DNA of 19,645 bases. It comes from an uncultured Flavobacteriales bacterium. Lineage in GTDB: Bacteria > Bacteroidota > Bacteroidia > Flavobacteriales > UBA1820. Under the pieces are notes generated by a model. That model did not search any database and had not been told where the DNA came from. It saw only the letters and a program-made list of their open reading frames with translations. This document shows, in pieces, positions 1 to 7,334 of this stretch. Position numbers and translations under genes: made by a program. The stretch covers positions 1 through 19,645 of the forward strand of contig CABSLV010000030.1 in assembly GCA_902478645.1 (NCBI GenBank), read 5' to 3'. Every line of letters begins with the position of its first letter. Positions within the stretch are counted from its first letter, which is position 1.

Positions 1-52
1 TGCTTGTTCCATTCCGCAAGGAATCCGCGAGGAACACACACGAGAAAACAGC

Positions 53-1144
53 ATGGAACATTTCGTCGCATCGGCCCGCAAATACCGTCCCCGCACCTTC
101 GAGGAAGTCGTCGGCCAACCGCACGTAGCCGCCACGCTCCGCAACGCCATCGAGCACAACCAACTGGCGCAGGCGCTGCTGTTCTGCGGTCCGCGAGGGG
201 TGGGCAAGACCACCTGCGCCCGCATCCTGGCACGGGAGATCAACCGCCGCACGATGCCCGACGCTGCCCCGGACGAGGATTTCGCCTTCAATATCCACGA
301 ACTCGACGCCGCCTCGAACAACTCGGTCGAGGACATCCGCGCCCTAATCGACCAAGTGCGCTTCGCCCCCCAGATGGGCCAGTACAAAGTGTACATCATC
401 GACGAGGTGCACATGCTCTCCCAGGCCGCCTTCAACGCCTTCCTCAAAACGCTCGAAGAGCCCCCGGCGCATGCCATCTTCATCCTGGCCACCACCGAAA
501 AGCACAAGATCATCCCCACGATCCTCTCGCGCTGCCAGATCTACGACTTCAAACTCATCTCGGTAGCCGACATCCGCGAGCACCTGGCGCACATCGCCGC
601 CGACCAAGGCATCCAGGCCGAACCCGAAGCCCTGCACATCATCGCCCAGAAAGCCGAAGGAGCCCTGCGCGATGCCCTGTCCATCTTCGACCGCGTAGTG
701 TGCTTCTGCGGGGATCATCTCACGGTGGAAAAAGTAGCCGAAACGCTCAACGTACTGGATTACCAGACGTACTTCCAGCTCACCGACGCCCTGCTCTCGG
801 CCGACATCCCCTCCGCCATGCTCCAAACGGACGCCATCGCGCAAAACGGATTCGACCTGCAGTACATGCTCTCCGGACTGGCCTCGCACCTGCGCGACCT
901 GCTGCTGTCGAAAAATCCCTCCACCCTAGCCCTGCTCACCGTCCCGGACCCCATCAAGGACCGTTACCGGGAGCAAGCCGCCCGCCTGGATGCCGACACT
1001 GCCGTCCAAGCACTCTCTCTGCTGGCCAAAGCCCAATCGGAGTACCGCCTGTCGAAAAATCCCCGACTGCTCACCGAGATCACCCTGATGCAGCTGGCCT
1101 CCATCGGACTCGACCCCTCAAAAAAAAAAGTACTGACTATATAG
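53..1144 (+). CDS. dnaX: DNA polymerase III subunit gamma (short DnaX product without frameshift)
   Basis: Reading straight through in frame 2 gives 363 aa. It ends five codons after the A run, at the TAG at 1142-1144. This product keeps the complete AAA+ module and the collar domain III but lacks the linker and the C-terminal part that in tau contacts the polymerase and helicase. The cut falls at the domain III/IV border, which is the layout of the short gamma subunit in E. coli and Thermus. ATG at 53 is chosen because the conserved N-terminus (SARKYRPRTFEEVVGQ) begins right after it. Whether both forms are made here is inferred from the sequence arrangement. Confidence 0.75.
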   Translation: MEHFVASARKYRPRTFEEVVGQPHVAATLRNAIEHNQLAQALLFCGPRGVGKTTCARILAREINRRTMPDAAPDEDFAFNIHELDAASNNSVEDIRALIDQVRFAPQMGQYKVYIIDEVHMLSQAAFNAFLKTLEEPPAHAIFILATTEKHKIIPTILSRCQIYDFKLISVADIREHLAHIAADQGIQAEPEALHIIAQKAEGALRDALSIFDRVVCFCGDHLTVEKVAETLNVLDYQTYFQLTDALLSADIPSAMLQTDAIAQNGFDLQYMLSGLASHLRDLLLSKNPSTLALLTVPDPIKDRYREQAARLDADTAVQALSLLAKAQSEYRLSKNPRLLTEITLMQLASIGLDPSKKKVLTI

Positions 1145-1890
1145 CCCCCCCGCAGCTCTACCGGCATTTCGGCACGCAACTACCCGCCCGGGAGGAACTT
1201 CTCGCCTACCTGACCGAACTGTCCAGCGGCGATCAAAACACCGCCCGCCCCCCTGTCCGTCCTGCCGTCAACCCGTCGAGTGCCCCGGCTGCACAAGCCC
1301 CACCCGCGCCCGCAGAATCCACGCCAGCGGCCCAACCCGCCGTCCATCCTGCCGTCAACCCGTCGAGTGCCCCGGCTGCACAAGTCCCGATTGCGCCCAC
1401 CGAAGTCGCTCCGGCCAGGAACTCCCGGAAAGCCCGCTCGGCACTTTCCATCTCCAACCTGATGGCGCGAAAGCAACACCCGGCTCACCCCGAGGATGCA
1501 CCCCGGACGCAGGAACTGCACGAGGCCTTTACGCAGGAAGACCTTTCCAAGGTATGGGACCGACTGTGCGAGGAAGCCGGAAACGAAAAACGCTTCGGAC
1601 TGCACACGGCCATGAACTCGGCCGAACTCCGCTTGGGCGAAAACTTCACGGTCGAGATCGCCGTTTCCTCTTCCGCCGCCGCCCACGAACTCGAGGAAAA
1701 CATGCTCGAAGTGCTGGCCTACCTGCGTTCCCGGCTGCACAACACGGCCATCTCCCATCGCATCACCGTAAACGAGAGCGTGCGCGAGCGCAAACCCTAC
1801 ACCCCGAAGGAGAAGTACGAATACCTGAAGGAAAAAAATCCGTTGCTCGAAAAGATGCGCGAGGAACTGGACCTGAACATCGACTTTTGA
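53..1890 (+). CDS. dnaX: DNA polymerase III subunit tau (full-length DnaX, made by -1 frameshift)
   Basis: This is the clamp-loader ATPase and organiser of the replicative polymerase. The reading starts in frame 2 at 53, shifts -1 within the A run at 1120-1129, and continues in frame 1 to the stop at 1888-1890, giving about 612 aa. The AAA+ part shows Walker A GPRGVGKT (residues 46-53), Walker B with DEVH (117-120) and the sensor-1 region ending in LSRC (about 158-161). Domain III runs to about residue 355. After the shift come a Pro/Ala-rich linker with an internal repeat (about 400-475) and a conserved-looking C-terminal domain ending in a charged helix. Frame 1 has no plausible DnaX sequence before the A run and frame 2 has none after it, so the two halves belong together. 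The cysteines of the zinc module are absent between residues 60 and 90. lpxK follows 13 nt after the stop. The alternative is a real or artefactual frameshift mutation. Confidence 0.85.
1120..1129 (+). promoter_or_regulatory. A10 slippage/frameshift site in dnaX
   Basis: Ten consecutive A residues are followed by G at 1130. The zero frame reads TCA AAA AAA AAA GTA, and the -1 frame reads CTC AAA AAA AAA AGT. The run contains the A AAA AAA slippery heptamer in the correct phase, and it is also long enough for RNA polymerase slippage; one added A or two lost A residues restore the long frame. The zero-frame stop lies 12 nt downstream. I found no convincing stimulatory hairpin just downstream and no clear upstream Shine-Dalgarno-like stimulator, which leans towards transcriptional slippage as in Thermus dnaX. 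Confidence 0.7.
1261..1384 (+). repeat. 37-nt direct repeat in the dnaX linker (1261-1297 and 1348-1384)
   Basis: The two 37-nt copies are identical and start 87 nt apart, exactly 29 codons, so both encode the same Ala/Pro-rich peptide (PAVNPSSAPAAQ) in frame. With one mismatch the match extends about 5 nt upstream. It lies in the flexible tau linker. Recombination or slippage between copies would delete or add 29 codons without breaking the frame. Confidence 0.9.
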
Positions 1891-1903
1891 CGCTTTGCCC
1901 CAT

Positions 1904-2983
1904 ATGAAACTGTTTCGTTTGATCCTCCTGCCCCTTTCAGCGCTTTGGTACGCCATCAGCGGTATCCGCACGTGGCTTTACGGCAAGGGCCTGCTGCGGC
2001 GCAGGCGATTCCGACTCCCGGTCTTCGTGGTCGGCAACCTTTCCACCGGCGGGACGGGAAAAAGCCCCCATGCCGAACTGCTGGCACGCCGGATGATGGA
2101 ACAAGGCTACCGCACGGCTCTCTTGAGCCGGGGATACGGCCGCCGCACGAAAGGATTCCTCGAAGTTTCCCAACACGACAGCGCCCGCCGCACGGGCGAC
2201 GAACCCTTGATGCTCAAACGGGCACTGCCCGAAGCGACAGTCGCCGTTTGCGAAAACCGGGCGCGCGGCATCCGGCAACTCATGCGCCGCTTCCGTCCCC
2301 AGGTCATCGTTTTGGACGATGCCTACCAACACCTGCGGGTAAAGGCTTCGTGCTACTTCCTGCTCACGGCTTTCGACCAGCCTTTCACATCGGATCATCT
2401 CCTGCCGGCGGGCAACCTGCGCGAAAGCCGCCACGGCGCCCGGAGGGCGGACTGCGTGATCGTCACCAAAGTTCCCCGGCGGTATGTGGACAGCACGGAA
2501 AGGGCTTGCGCCGCCCGGGAAAAACTGCGCCGCCAGATCGCCCGGTACACCGACGCCCCGGTGGTGTTCTCGCGCTACCACTATGCCGACCGGGTAAAAA
2601 ACCCGCTGCTCGGGCATATTGCGACAGAAGAGTTGAAGGACTACAACATACTGCTTGTCACCGCGGTAGCCAACCCCACCCCCCTGCTTTCCCACCTGGG
2701 TTCGATCGAGGTTACCTGCCGGCATCTCCAATACCCCGACCACCATGTATTCCGGCATAGGGACGTGGAAAAAATCAAAAATGAATTCCTAAATTTGCCC
2801 CGGGGCAAAAACATCATCCTGACCACCGAAAAGGACATGGCACGCATCATCGGCACTCCCCTGGCCGAATATCCGGTCTATTCGCTGGCCATCCGTGCCG
2901 AAATCCTCCCGGAGGACCAGGCTGCCTTCGAAGCCATCGTCGAACAGACCCTGGCGCGTTACAAAGACCACAAAGAATCGTAA
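1904..2983 (+). CDS. lpxK: Tetraacyldisaccharide 4'-kinase (lipid A synthesis)
   Basis: LpxK phosphorylates the 4' position of the lipid A disaccharide at the inner face of the cytoplasmic membrane. The 359-aa protein has an N-terminal hydrophobic/amphipathic segment (about 1-25) that fits membrane attachment. Its unusual P-loop NLSTGGTGKSP is at 45-55, a GDEP motif is near 98-101, and the family DDAYQHL motif is at 138-144. I chose ATG at 1904 over the in-frame TTG at 1895, which would only add three residues. The gene begins 13 nt after dnaX and ends 2 nt before the next gene, so it is very likely cotranscribed with both. Length is normal for the family. Confidence 0.93.
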   Translation: MKLFRLILLPLSALWYAISGIRTWLYGKGLLRRRRFRLPVFVVGNLSTGGTGKSPHAELLARRMMEQGYRTALLSRGYGRRTKGFLEVSQHDSARRTGDEPLMLKRALPEATVAVCENRARGIRQLMRRFRPQVIVLDDAYQHLRVKASCYFLLTAFDQPFTSDHLLPAGNLRESRHGARRADCVIVTKVPRRYVDSTERACAAREKLRRQIARYTDAPVVFSRYHYADRVKNPLLGHIATEELKDYNILLVTAVANPTPLLSHLGSIEVTCRHLQYPDHHVFRHRDVEKIKNEFLNLPRGKNIILTTEKDMARIIGTPLAEYPVYSLAIRAEILPEDQAAFEAIVEQTLARYKDHKES

Positions 2984-2985
2984 AT

Positions 2986-3801
2986 ATGCTTGAAAAACTG
3001 AAAGAAACCGCCGAATTTCTCGGCCGTTACGCCGAACAGCCCATCGAATGGGCCGTCATCCTGGGAACCGGTCTGGGCGACCTGGTCACCGAAATCGACG
3101 TCCGTCACCGCATCCCTTACAGCCAGATCCCCCACTTCCCCGTATCGACCGTCGAAGGGCATTCGGGCGAGATGATCTTTGGCTATCTGGGCGGAAAATA
3201 CATCATGGCCCTCAACGGACGCTTCCACTACTACGAAGGCTACCCGATGGACAAGGTTACCTACCCCGTTCGGGTGATGAAGCTGATGGGCATCCGTCGC
3301 CTGGTGGTATCCAACGCCGCAGGAGGCATCAATCCCGCGCACCGCATCGGGGACATCATGATCATCAACGACCATATCAACATGATCCCCGAACATCCCC
3401 TTCGCGGGAAAAACATCGACGAGCTCGGACCCCGCTTCGTGGACATGAAGGACGCCTACAACCCGGCCATGATCCGTCGAGCCAAGGAGATCGCCGCCGA
3501 AAACGGCATCGAAGTCTGCGAAGGCGTTTACCTGGCTCTCCAGGGCCCCACGTTCGAGACGCAGGCCGAATACCTGATGGTCTCGCGTCTGGGAGGCGAT
3601 GCCGTGGGCATGAGTACCGTCCCGGAGGTGATCGTTGCCCGCCACATGGGTATCGAGGTCTTCGGCGTGTCCATCATCACCGACCTGGGACTGCCGGGCA
3701 AGATGGCCAACGTCTCCCACGAAGAGGTTCAGGCCGTCGGACGTACGGCTACCCCGAAAGTGATGAAGATCGTCAAAGAGCTCATCCGCACATTTGAATA
3801 G
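2986..3801 (+). CDS. punA: Purine nucleoside phosphorylase (trimeric PNP/MTAP family)
   Basis: The enzyme cleaves purine nucleosides with phosphate to free base and ribose-1-phosphate in purine salvage. The 271-aa protein shows the trimeric-PNP features: GTGLG near the N-terminus (27-31), the phosphate-site region VEGHSG (56-61), GRFHYYEGY (78-86), SNAAGG (109-114), and the signature GPTFETQAE (187-195) followed by GGDAVGMSTVPEV. Glu191 in FETQAE matches the base-binding Glu201 of human PNP. Asp233 in IITDLG sits where guanine-specific human PNP has Asn243, so acceptance of 6-aminopurines is possible. The gene starts 2 nt after lpxK. The family is clear; exact base specificity and the gene symbol are less certain. 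Confidence 0.92.
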   Translation: MLEKLKETAEFLGRYAEQPIEWAVILGTGLGDLVTEIDVRHRIPYSQIPHFPVSTVEGHSGEMIFGYLGGKYIMALNGRFHYYEGYPMDKVTYPVRVMKLMGIRRLVVSNAAGGINPAHRIGDIMIINDHINMIPEHPLRGKNIDELGPRFVDMKDAYNPAMIRRAKEIAAENGIEVCEGVYLALQGPTFETQAEYLMVSRLGGDAVGMSTVPEVIVARHMGIEVFGVSIITDLGLPGKMANVSHEEVQAVGRTATPKVMKIVKELIRTFE

Positions 3802-3865
3802 TATCCGCATTTTCCCGCACTCGCCGAGAAAAAAACGCACGAAAAAATAACGAAAGGACAAAACT

Positions 3866-4435
3866 ATGGTTTCGAGAATCCTACGAATCTTTCTGATGGT
3901 TGCCTTGACCGGCTGTTCGGTATGGCAATTCTGGGTGTCCAACATCGGAAACGGGATATTCCTCATCCTGCTGGCGCTCATCGTACTGTTCACTTACTTC
4001 AAAAACGAATGGATGATCATGGCCCTGCTGGCCATGCGCAAGAACGAGGTCGAAAAAGCCGAACGCCGCCTGCTGCGGATCAAAGACCCCGACCGGGCTC
4101 TGGTGCGCAGTGAGCGGGCTTCCTACTACTTCCTGCTGGGTTCCATCCGTTCGCAACACAACCTGACCGAAAGCGAACGCCTGTTCAAGAAAGCCCTCGA
4201 AATAGGTCTTTCCCGCCAGGAAAAAGCCATGGCCAAACTCCAACTGGCCGCCATGGCCATGCAGAAAGGCCGGCGCCGCGAAGCCGAAGCGCTGGTAGCG
4301 GAAGCCAAACGCCTGGACAAGGGCAACTTGCTGGACGAACAGATCGCTATGATCAAACAAGGACTCAAACGCACGCCGGGGCAGCCGGGCTATTTCCAAC
4401 AGCAACAGTTGGTCCGGGGTGGCCGCCGTCGGTAA
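3866..4435 (+). CDS. Membrane-anchored TPR-like protein, function unknown
   Basis: The 189-aa protein has two hydrophobic stretches near the N-terminus (about 4-18 and 29-45), so it is probably anchored in the inner membrane with a soluble C-terminal part. Residues about 50-165 form paired amphipathic helices resembling two or three TPR units (for example EVEKAERRLLRI, then SERLFKKALEIG and GRRREAEALVAEAKRL), which usually bind proteins. LTGC at 14-17 resembles a lipobox, but the second hydrophobic stretch right after it argues for a membrane segment. The tail is basic and Gln-rich. It starts 64 nt after punA behind an A-rich leader and ends 3 nt before the S4 gene. No specific function can be given. 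Confidence 0.8.
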   Translation: MVSRILRIFLMVALTGCSVWQFWVSNIGNGIFLILLALIVLFTYFKNEWMIMALLAMRKNEVEKAERRLLRIKDPDRALVRSERASYYFLLGSIRSQHNLTESERLFKKALEIGLSRQEKAMAKLQLAAMAMQKGRRREAEALVAEAKRLDKGNLLDEQIAMIKQGLKRTPGQPGYFQQQQLVRGGRRR

Positions 4436-4438
4436 ACC

Positions 4439-4660
4439 GTGAAAGAGATCGTATTTTCCCTCGAAGGTGCGCCGTACATCGAACTGGACAAACTGCTCAA
4501 GTTGCTCCGTCTGGTCGAAAGCGGCGGACAGGCGCACGAGATGATCGCCCAGGGGCTCGTTACCCGGGGCGGATCGGTCGAAACCCGCAAGCGTGCCAAG
4601 CTCCGTCCTGCGGACTGCATCGAATTGCAAGGCTGCGCTCGGGTACTCATCGCCGAGTAG
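4439..4660 (+). CDS. Small S4-domain RNA-binding protein (YbcJ-like)
   Basis: The 73-aa protein is essentially a single S4 RNA-binding fold. The pattern IELDKLLKLL..VESGGQAHEMIAQGLVTRGG..ETRKRAKL runs over residues 14-55, with the basic patch at 50-55 expected to contact RNA. This matches the short stand-alone S4 proteins (YbcJ/YaaA type), whose RNA targets are poorly known; a role on the ribosome or tRNA is only inferred. Translation begins at a GTG (4439), 3 nt after the preceding stop, so coupling with the TPR gene is likely. The reading frame of the next gene extends back over this gene, but its real start lies beyond it. Confidence 0.85.
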   Translation: MKEIVFSLEGAPYIELDKLLKLLRLVESGGQAHEMIAQGLVTRGGSVETRKRAKLRPADCIELQGCARVLIAE

Positions 4661-4694
4661 CCTTCGACGAAAGGACACAAAACAACCTGTCGCT

Positions 4695-5837
4695 ATGTAT
4701 AAGAACAACCTCTTTTCGCTCTTTGCCCTGATGTTCCTGCCGCTGTTGTTGTCGTTCAACAACACCCTGCCCGAGCAACAGGAGAAATGGAAAGCCAAAT
4801 TCGGCTTTACCACCGTCAAGGACAACCCCACAACTCCGGTCAAGGACCAGGCCAACTCCGGCACCTGCTGGGACTATGCCGGCGTATCTTTCGTCGAGTC
4901 CGAAATGCTCCGCCAGGGCAAGCAGCCGATCGACCTGGCCGAGATGTTCATCGTTTACCACGCTTATCTGGACAAGGCGCGCCGCTATGTCCGCATGCAC
5001 GGCAATGCTACTTTCTCCCCCGGCGGGGAAGGCCACGACGTGCTGGATGCGATCCGCCTTTACGGGATTGTGCCGCAGGAGGCCTACTCCGGTCTGGTCA
5101 AGGGCGAGACGCGGGACAACCACCGCGAGATGGACCGTGCGCTTTCGTCCTATGTCAAGGACGTGGTGGAAGCCGACCGCATCCGCGGCGAATGGGAGGA
5201 AGGCGTGAAAGGGATCCTGAACCGTTACCTGGGGCGCCTGCCTGAACAGTTCACCTACCAGGGCAAGGAATACGACCCGATGTCCTTTGCCCGGGAAGTC
5301 GTCGATATAGATCCCGACGACTACCTGTACTTCATGTCGTGGACCGACCTGCCGTACTATCGGGAAAGCCATCTGCTGGTGCCCGACAACTGGTCCTGGG
5401 AGAAATACTACAACCTGCCTCTGGACGACATGATCCGCACGCTGGACTACGCGCTCGAGAACGGCTATACGGTACTCTGGGCGGCCGACATGACGGAAAC
5501 GGGATTTTCCGTGCCGCTGGGCATCGCCGTGGTTCCCGAGACGACCGATACGCTGAAGATGTTCGACGGCCCGCAACCCGAGAAAACGATCACCGAACAG
5601 ATGCGTCAGGATGCTTTCGACGACTACTCCACCGTGGACGACCACAGCATGCACATCACCGGGATCGCCCGCGATGTCAACGGAAAGAAGTACTACATCA
5701 TCAAGAACTCCTGGGGCACGGAAACCGGTTTCGACGGTCTGTACTACGTCAGCGAAGCCTACATGCGCTACAAAACCATCTCGATGGTCCTGCACCGCGA
5801 CGGGGTGCCGAAAGACATCCTCAAAAAACTGAAATAA
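4695..5837 (+). CDS. Exported C1-family cysteine peptidase (bleomycin hydrolase/PepC-like)
   Basis: This papain-fold peptidase resembles the C1B aminopeptidase C/bleomycin hydrolase group. The catalytic residues are visible: Cys58 in SGTCW, His317 in DDHSMHITG and Asn338 in IKNSWG, with the oxyanion-hole Gln52 in DQANSGTC. Unlike cytosolic PepC it starts with a signal peptide (about 1-22, hydrophobic core LFALMFLPLLLSF), so it should act in the periplasm or outside. At 380 aa it is shorter than typical PepC (about 440-450). ATG at 4695 is chosen because upstream in-frame starts lie inside the S4 gene and would bury the signal peptide. It ends the + strand run, with a long hairpin 18 nt after the stop. 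Confidence 0.88.
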   Translation: MYKNNLFSLFALMFLPLLLSFNNTLPEQQEKWKAKFGFTTVKDNPTTPVKDQANSGTCWDYAGVSFVESEMLRQGKQPIDLAEMFIVYHAYLDKARRYVRMHGNATFSPGGEGHDVLDAIRLYGIVPQEAYSGLVKGETRDNHREMDRALSSYVKDVVEADRIRGEWEEGVKGILNRYLGRLPEQFTYQGKEYDPMSFAREVVDIDPDDYLYFMSWTDLPYYRESHLLVPDNWSWEKYYNLPLDDMIRTLDYALENGYTVLWAADMTETGFSVPLGIAVVPETTDTLKMFDGPQPEKTITEQMRQDAFDDYSTVDDHSMHITGIARDVNGKKYYIIKNSWGTETGFDGLYYVSEAYMRYKTISMVLHRDGVPKDILKKLK

Positions 5838-5854
5838 TCCCCACGCAGGGTACT

Positions 5855-5903
5855 TAAGCATTCAAGGCGGAGCTTCCTTCGGAAGCTCCGCCTTGAATGC
5901 TTA
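5855..5903. terminator. 23-bp perfect hairpin between convergent genes
   Basis: The arms 5855-5877 and 5881-5903 are perfectly complementary with a 3-nt TTC loop. It lies between the convergent peptidase and HD-protein genes, so it probably terminates both. The inner part is GC-rich (GGCGGAGC/GCTCCGCC), but neither side has a clear T tract, so strong intrinsic termination is not certain; it could also work by blocking 3' exonucleases or reverse transcripts. Confidence 0.75.
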
Positions 5904-5986
5904 TGAGTTGCCCACATCGTCTTCACTTTTTCAGGACACATCCCGAGAACATCTCACAAGCCCCCGCTACCCGCCTTTTCCGAGGA

Positions 5987-7222
5987 TCAGCGCCCGGAGC
6001 GGAACTCTTTCGGATAGACGATCAGGTATTTCGTCTCGGTGCGGTCCGTGGTGAAGTTTATCTGCTGGGATACTTCGGTAATGTTGCGCACACGGCCGTC
6101 GCGCAGCTTTATCCGGATGTTGTCTTCCTTGGGACGGTACACATGGTTGTCGATGCGCCGCACGGTAAAGAGGTAATGAAGCAGTTCCTCCGGCAGCCCG
6201 TATTTTTCCCGGATCGCCCGGGCAATGCGCCGGGTTTCCGGCTCGTCGGGCGGCACGTCGGCCAAAGCCGCCGAAAAGAGATGCCGATGGACCACCGCAT
6301 CGCACAGGAAAGAAAGGATAAAGTCGCGGCTGCCCATCCACTGCTTGAACACGCACCACAGGTCCGATTCATCCACCGCCATGTACCGCTCCAGAAAATC
6401 CCGGTCCACCTCCCGGCGAGGGGTGTCCTGCTGCAGCAAACTCCGCAGCGGCTCGTGCACGGGCAGCTCCACCCCCTGGCTCAGCAATTCCTTGGCGCGC
6501 TGCACGATCCCCTCCACCAGGACATCGGCAGCCAGCACCGTCTTGTGGAGGTACACCTGCCAGTACATCATCCGGCGGGCGATCACGAATTTTTCCACCG
6601 AGTACAGCCCCTTTTCATCGAAGACGATCTCCCCGTCCTCCACGTCCATCATCGCGATGATGCGTTCGTGGCTCACGATGCCCTCCGATGCCCCGGTAAA
6701 GAAACTGTCGCGCCGCAGGTAGTCCAAACGATCCATGTCCAACTGCGAGGAGATCAGACTGTGCAGGTACCGCTTCGGATAGTCGCCCCGGAAGATCCTC
6801 ACCGCCGTATCCAAGGTCGGGTCCTGCCACTGGTCACGCAGCAGTTCCATCACCGCCAGGGAAACCTCCTCGTGGGATACCCCTCCGGACAATTCTTTCT
6901 CCAGCGTATGGGAAAACGGCGCATGCCCCACATCGTGCAACAGGATGGCGATCTTGGCTGCGGTAGCTTCCTGCGGGGATATCTCAAAGCCTTTCTCGCG
7001 CAACGTGGCAATGGCGCGTCCCATCAGGTGCATTGCCCCGACCGAATGCAGGAAGCGGTTGTGCACCGCCCCCGGATACACCAGCGAAGTAAGCCCCACT
7101 TGGGTGATGCGCCGCAGGCGCTGCACGTACGGGTGGGACAGTACGGCGGAGATGAGCGGGTCGTCGATGCGGATAAACCCGTAAACCGGGTCGTTGAGGT
7201 TGCGGTTGTGCGTATCGGCCAT
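5987..7222 (-). CDS. HD-domain phosphohydrolase (dNTPase/SAMHD1-like)
   Basis: The 411-aa protein carries the HD metal site: His59 (RFLHS), His96-Asp97 (LLHDVGHAPFSH) and Asp164 in the LDMDRLDYLRRD motif. The last motif is diagnostic of the dGTPase/SAMHD1-like branch, which hydrolyses dNTPs to the nucleoside and triphosphate. The substrate here is inferred, since many bacterial members are untested. The C-terminal half is helical, with a basic final segment. I chose ATG at 7222 over an upstream in-frame start at 7279, because the extra 19 residues are unlike the family and that region overlaps the divergent tsaE promoter. It converges with the peptidase gene and diverges from tsaE. Confidence 0.9.
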   Translation of the reverse strand: MADTHNRNLNDPVYGFIRIDDPLISAVLSHPYVQRLRRITQVGLTSLVYPGAVHNRFLHSVGAMHLMGRAIATLREKGFEISPQEATAAKIAILLHDVGHAPFSHTLEKELSGGVSHEEVSLAVMELLRDQWQDPTLDTAVRIFRGDYPKRYLHSLISSQLDMDRLDYLRRDSFFTGASEGIVSHERIIAMMDVEDGEIVFDEKGLYSVEKFVIARRMMYWQVYLHKTVLAADVLVEGIVQRAKELLSQGVELPVHEPLRSLLQQDTPRREVDRDFLERYMAVDESDLWCVFKQWMGSRDFILSFLCDAVVHRHLFSAALADVPPDEPETRRIARAIREKYGLPEELLHYLFTVRRIDNHVYRPKEDNIRIKLRDGRVRNITEVSQQINFTTDRTETKYLIVYPKEFRSGR

Positions 7223-7270
7223 CGTGCGGTTCGAATAGATTGGACAAAAAGGAGGGTAAAAGTAGGACTT

Positions 7271-7302
7271 TTTGGGCAATCAAAAAAATGAACGTACCTT
7301 TG
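7271..7302 (+). promoter_or_regulatory. Bacteroidetes-type promoter for the tsaE operon
   Basis: TTTG at 7271-7274 and TACCTTTG at 7295-7302 are separated by 20 nt, matching the known Bacteroidetes -33/-7 consensus (TTTG, about 20 nt, TAnnTTTG) exactly. Transcription should begin just downstream, about 25 nt before the tsaE ATG. This rules out the in-frame ATG at 7272 as a start. Confidence 0.8.
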
Positions 7303-7334
7303 GGAGGATAAACCAAAAAACACGACCCTCGATC

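Noticed and set aside
4..1119. Frame-1 open reading over the first half of dnaX
   Set aside because: Its translation is low-complexity shadow of the frame-2 DnaX; only the part after the A10 run is real coding sequence.
3905..3919. Lipobox-like LTGC in the TPR protein suggesting a lipoprotein
   Set aside because: A second hydrophobic stretch follows about 12 residues later and the downstream part looks cytosolic, so a membrane anchor is more likely.
5897..7291. A 464-codon + strand open frame opposite the HD-domain gene
   Set aside because: The translation is rich in His, Pro, Gln and Arg without domain features, while the minus strand encodes a complete HD phosphohydrolase.
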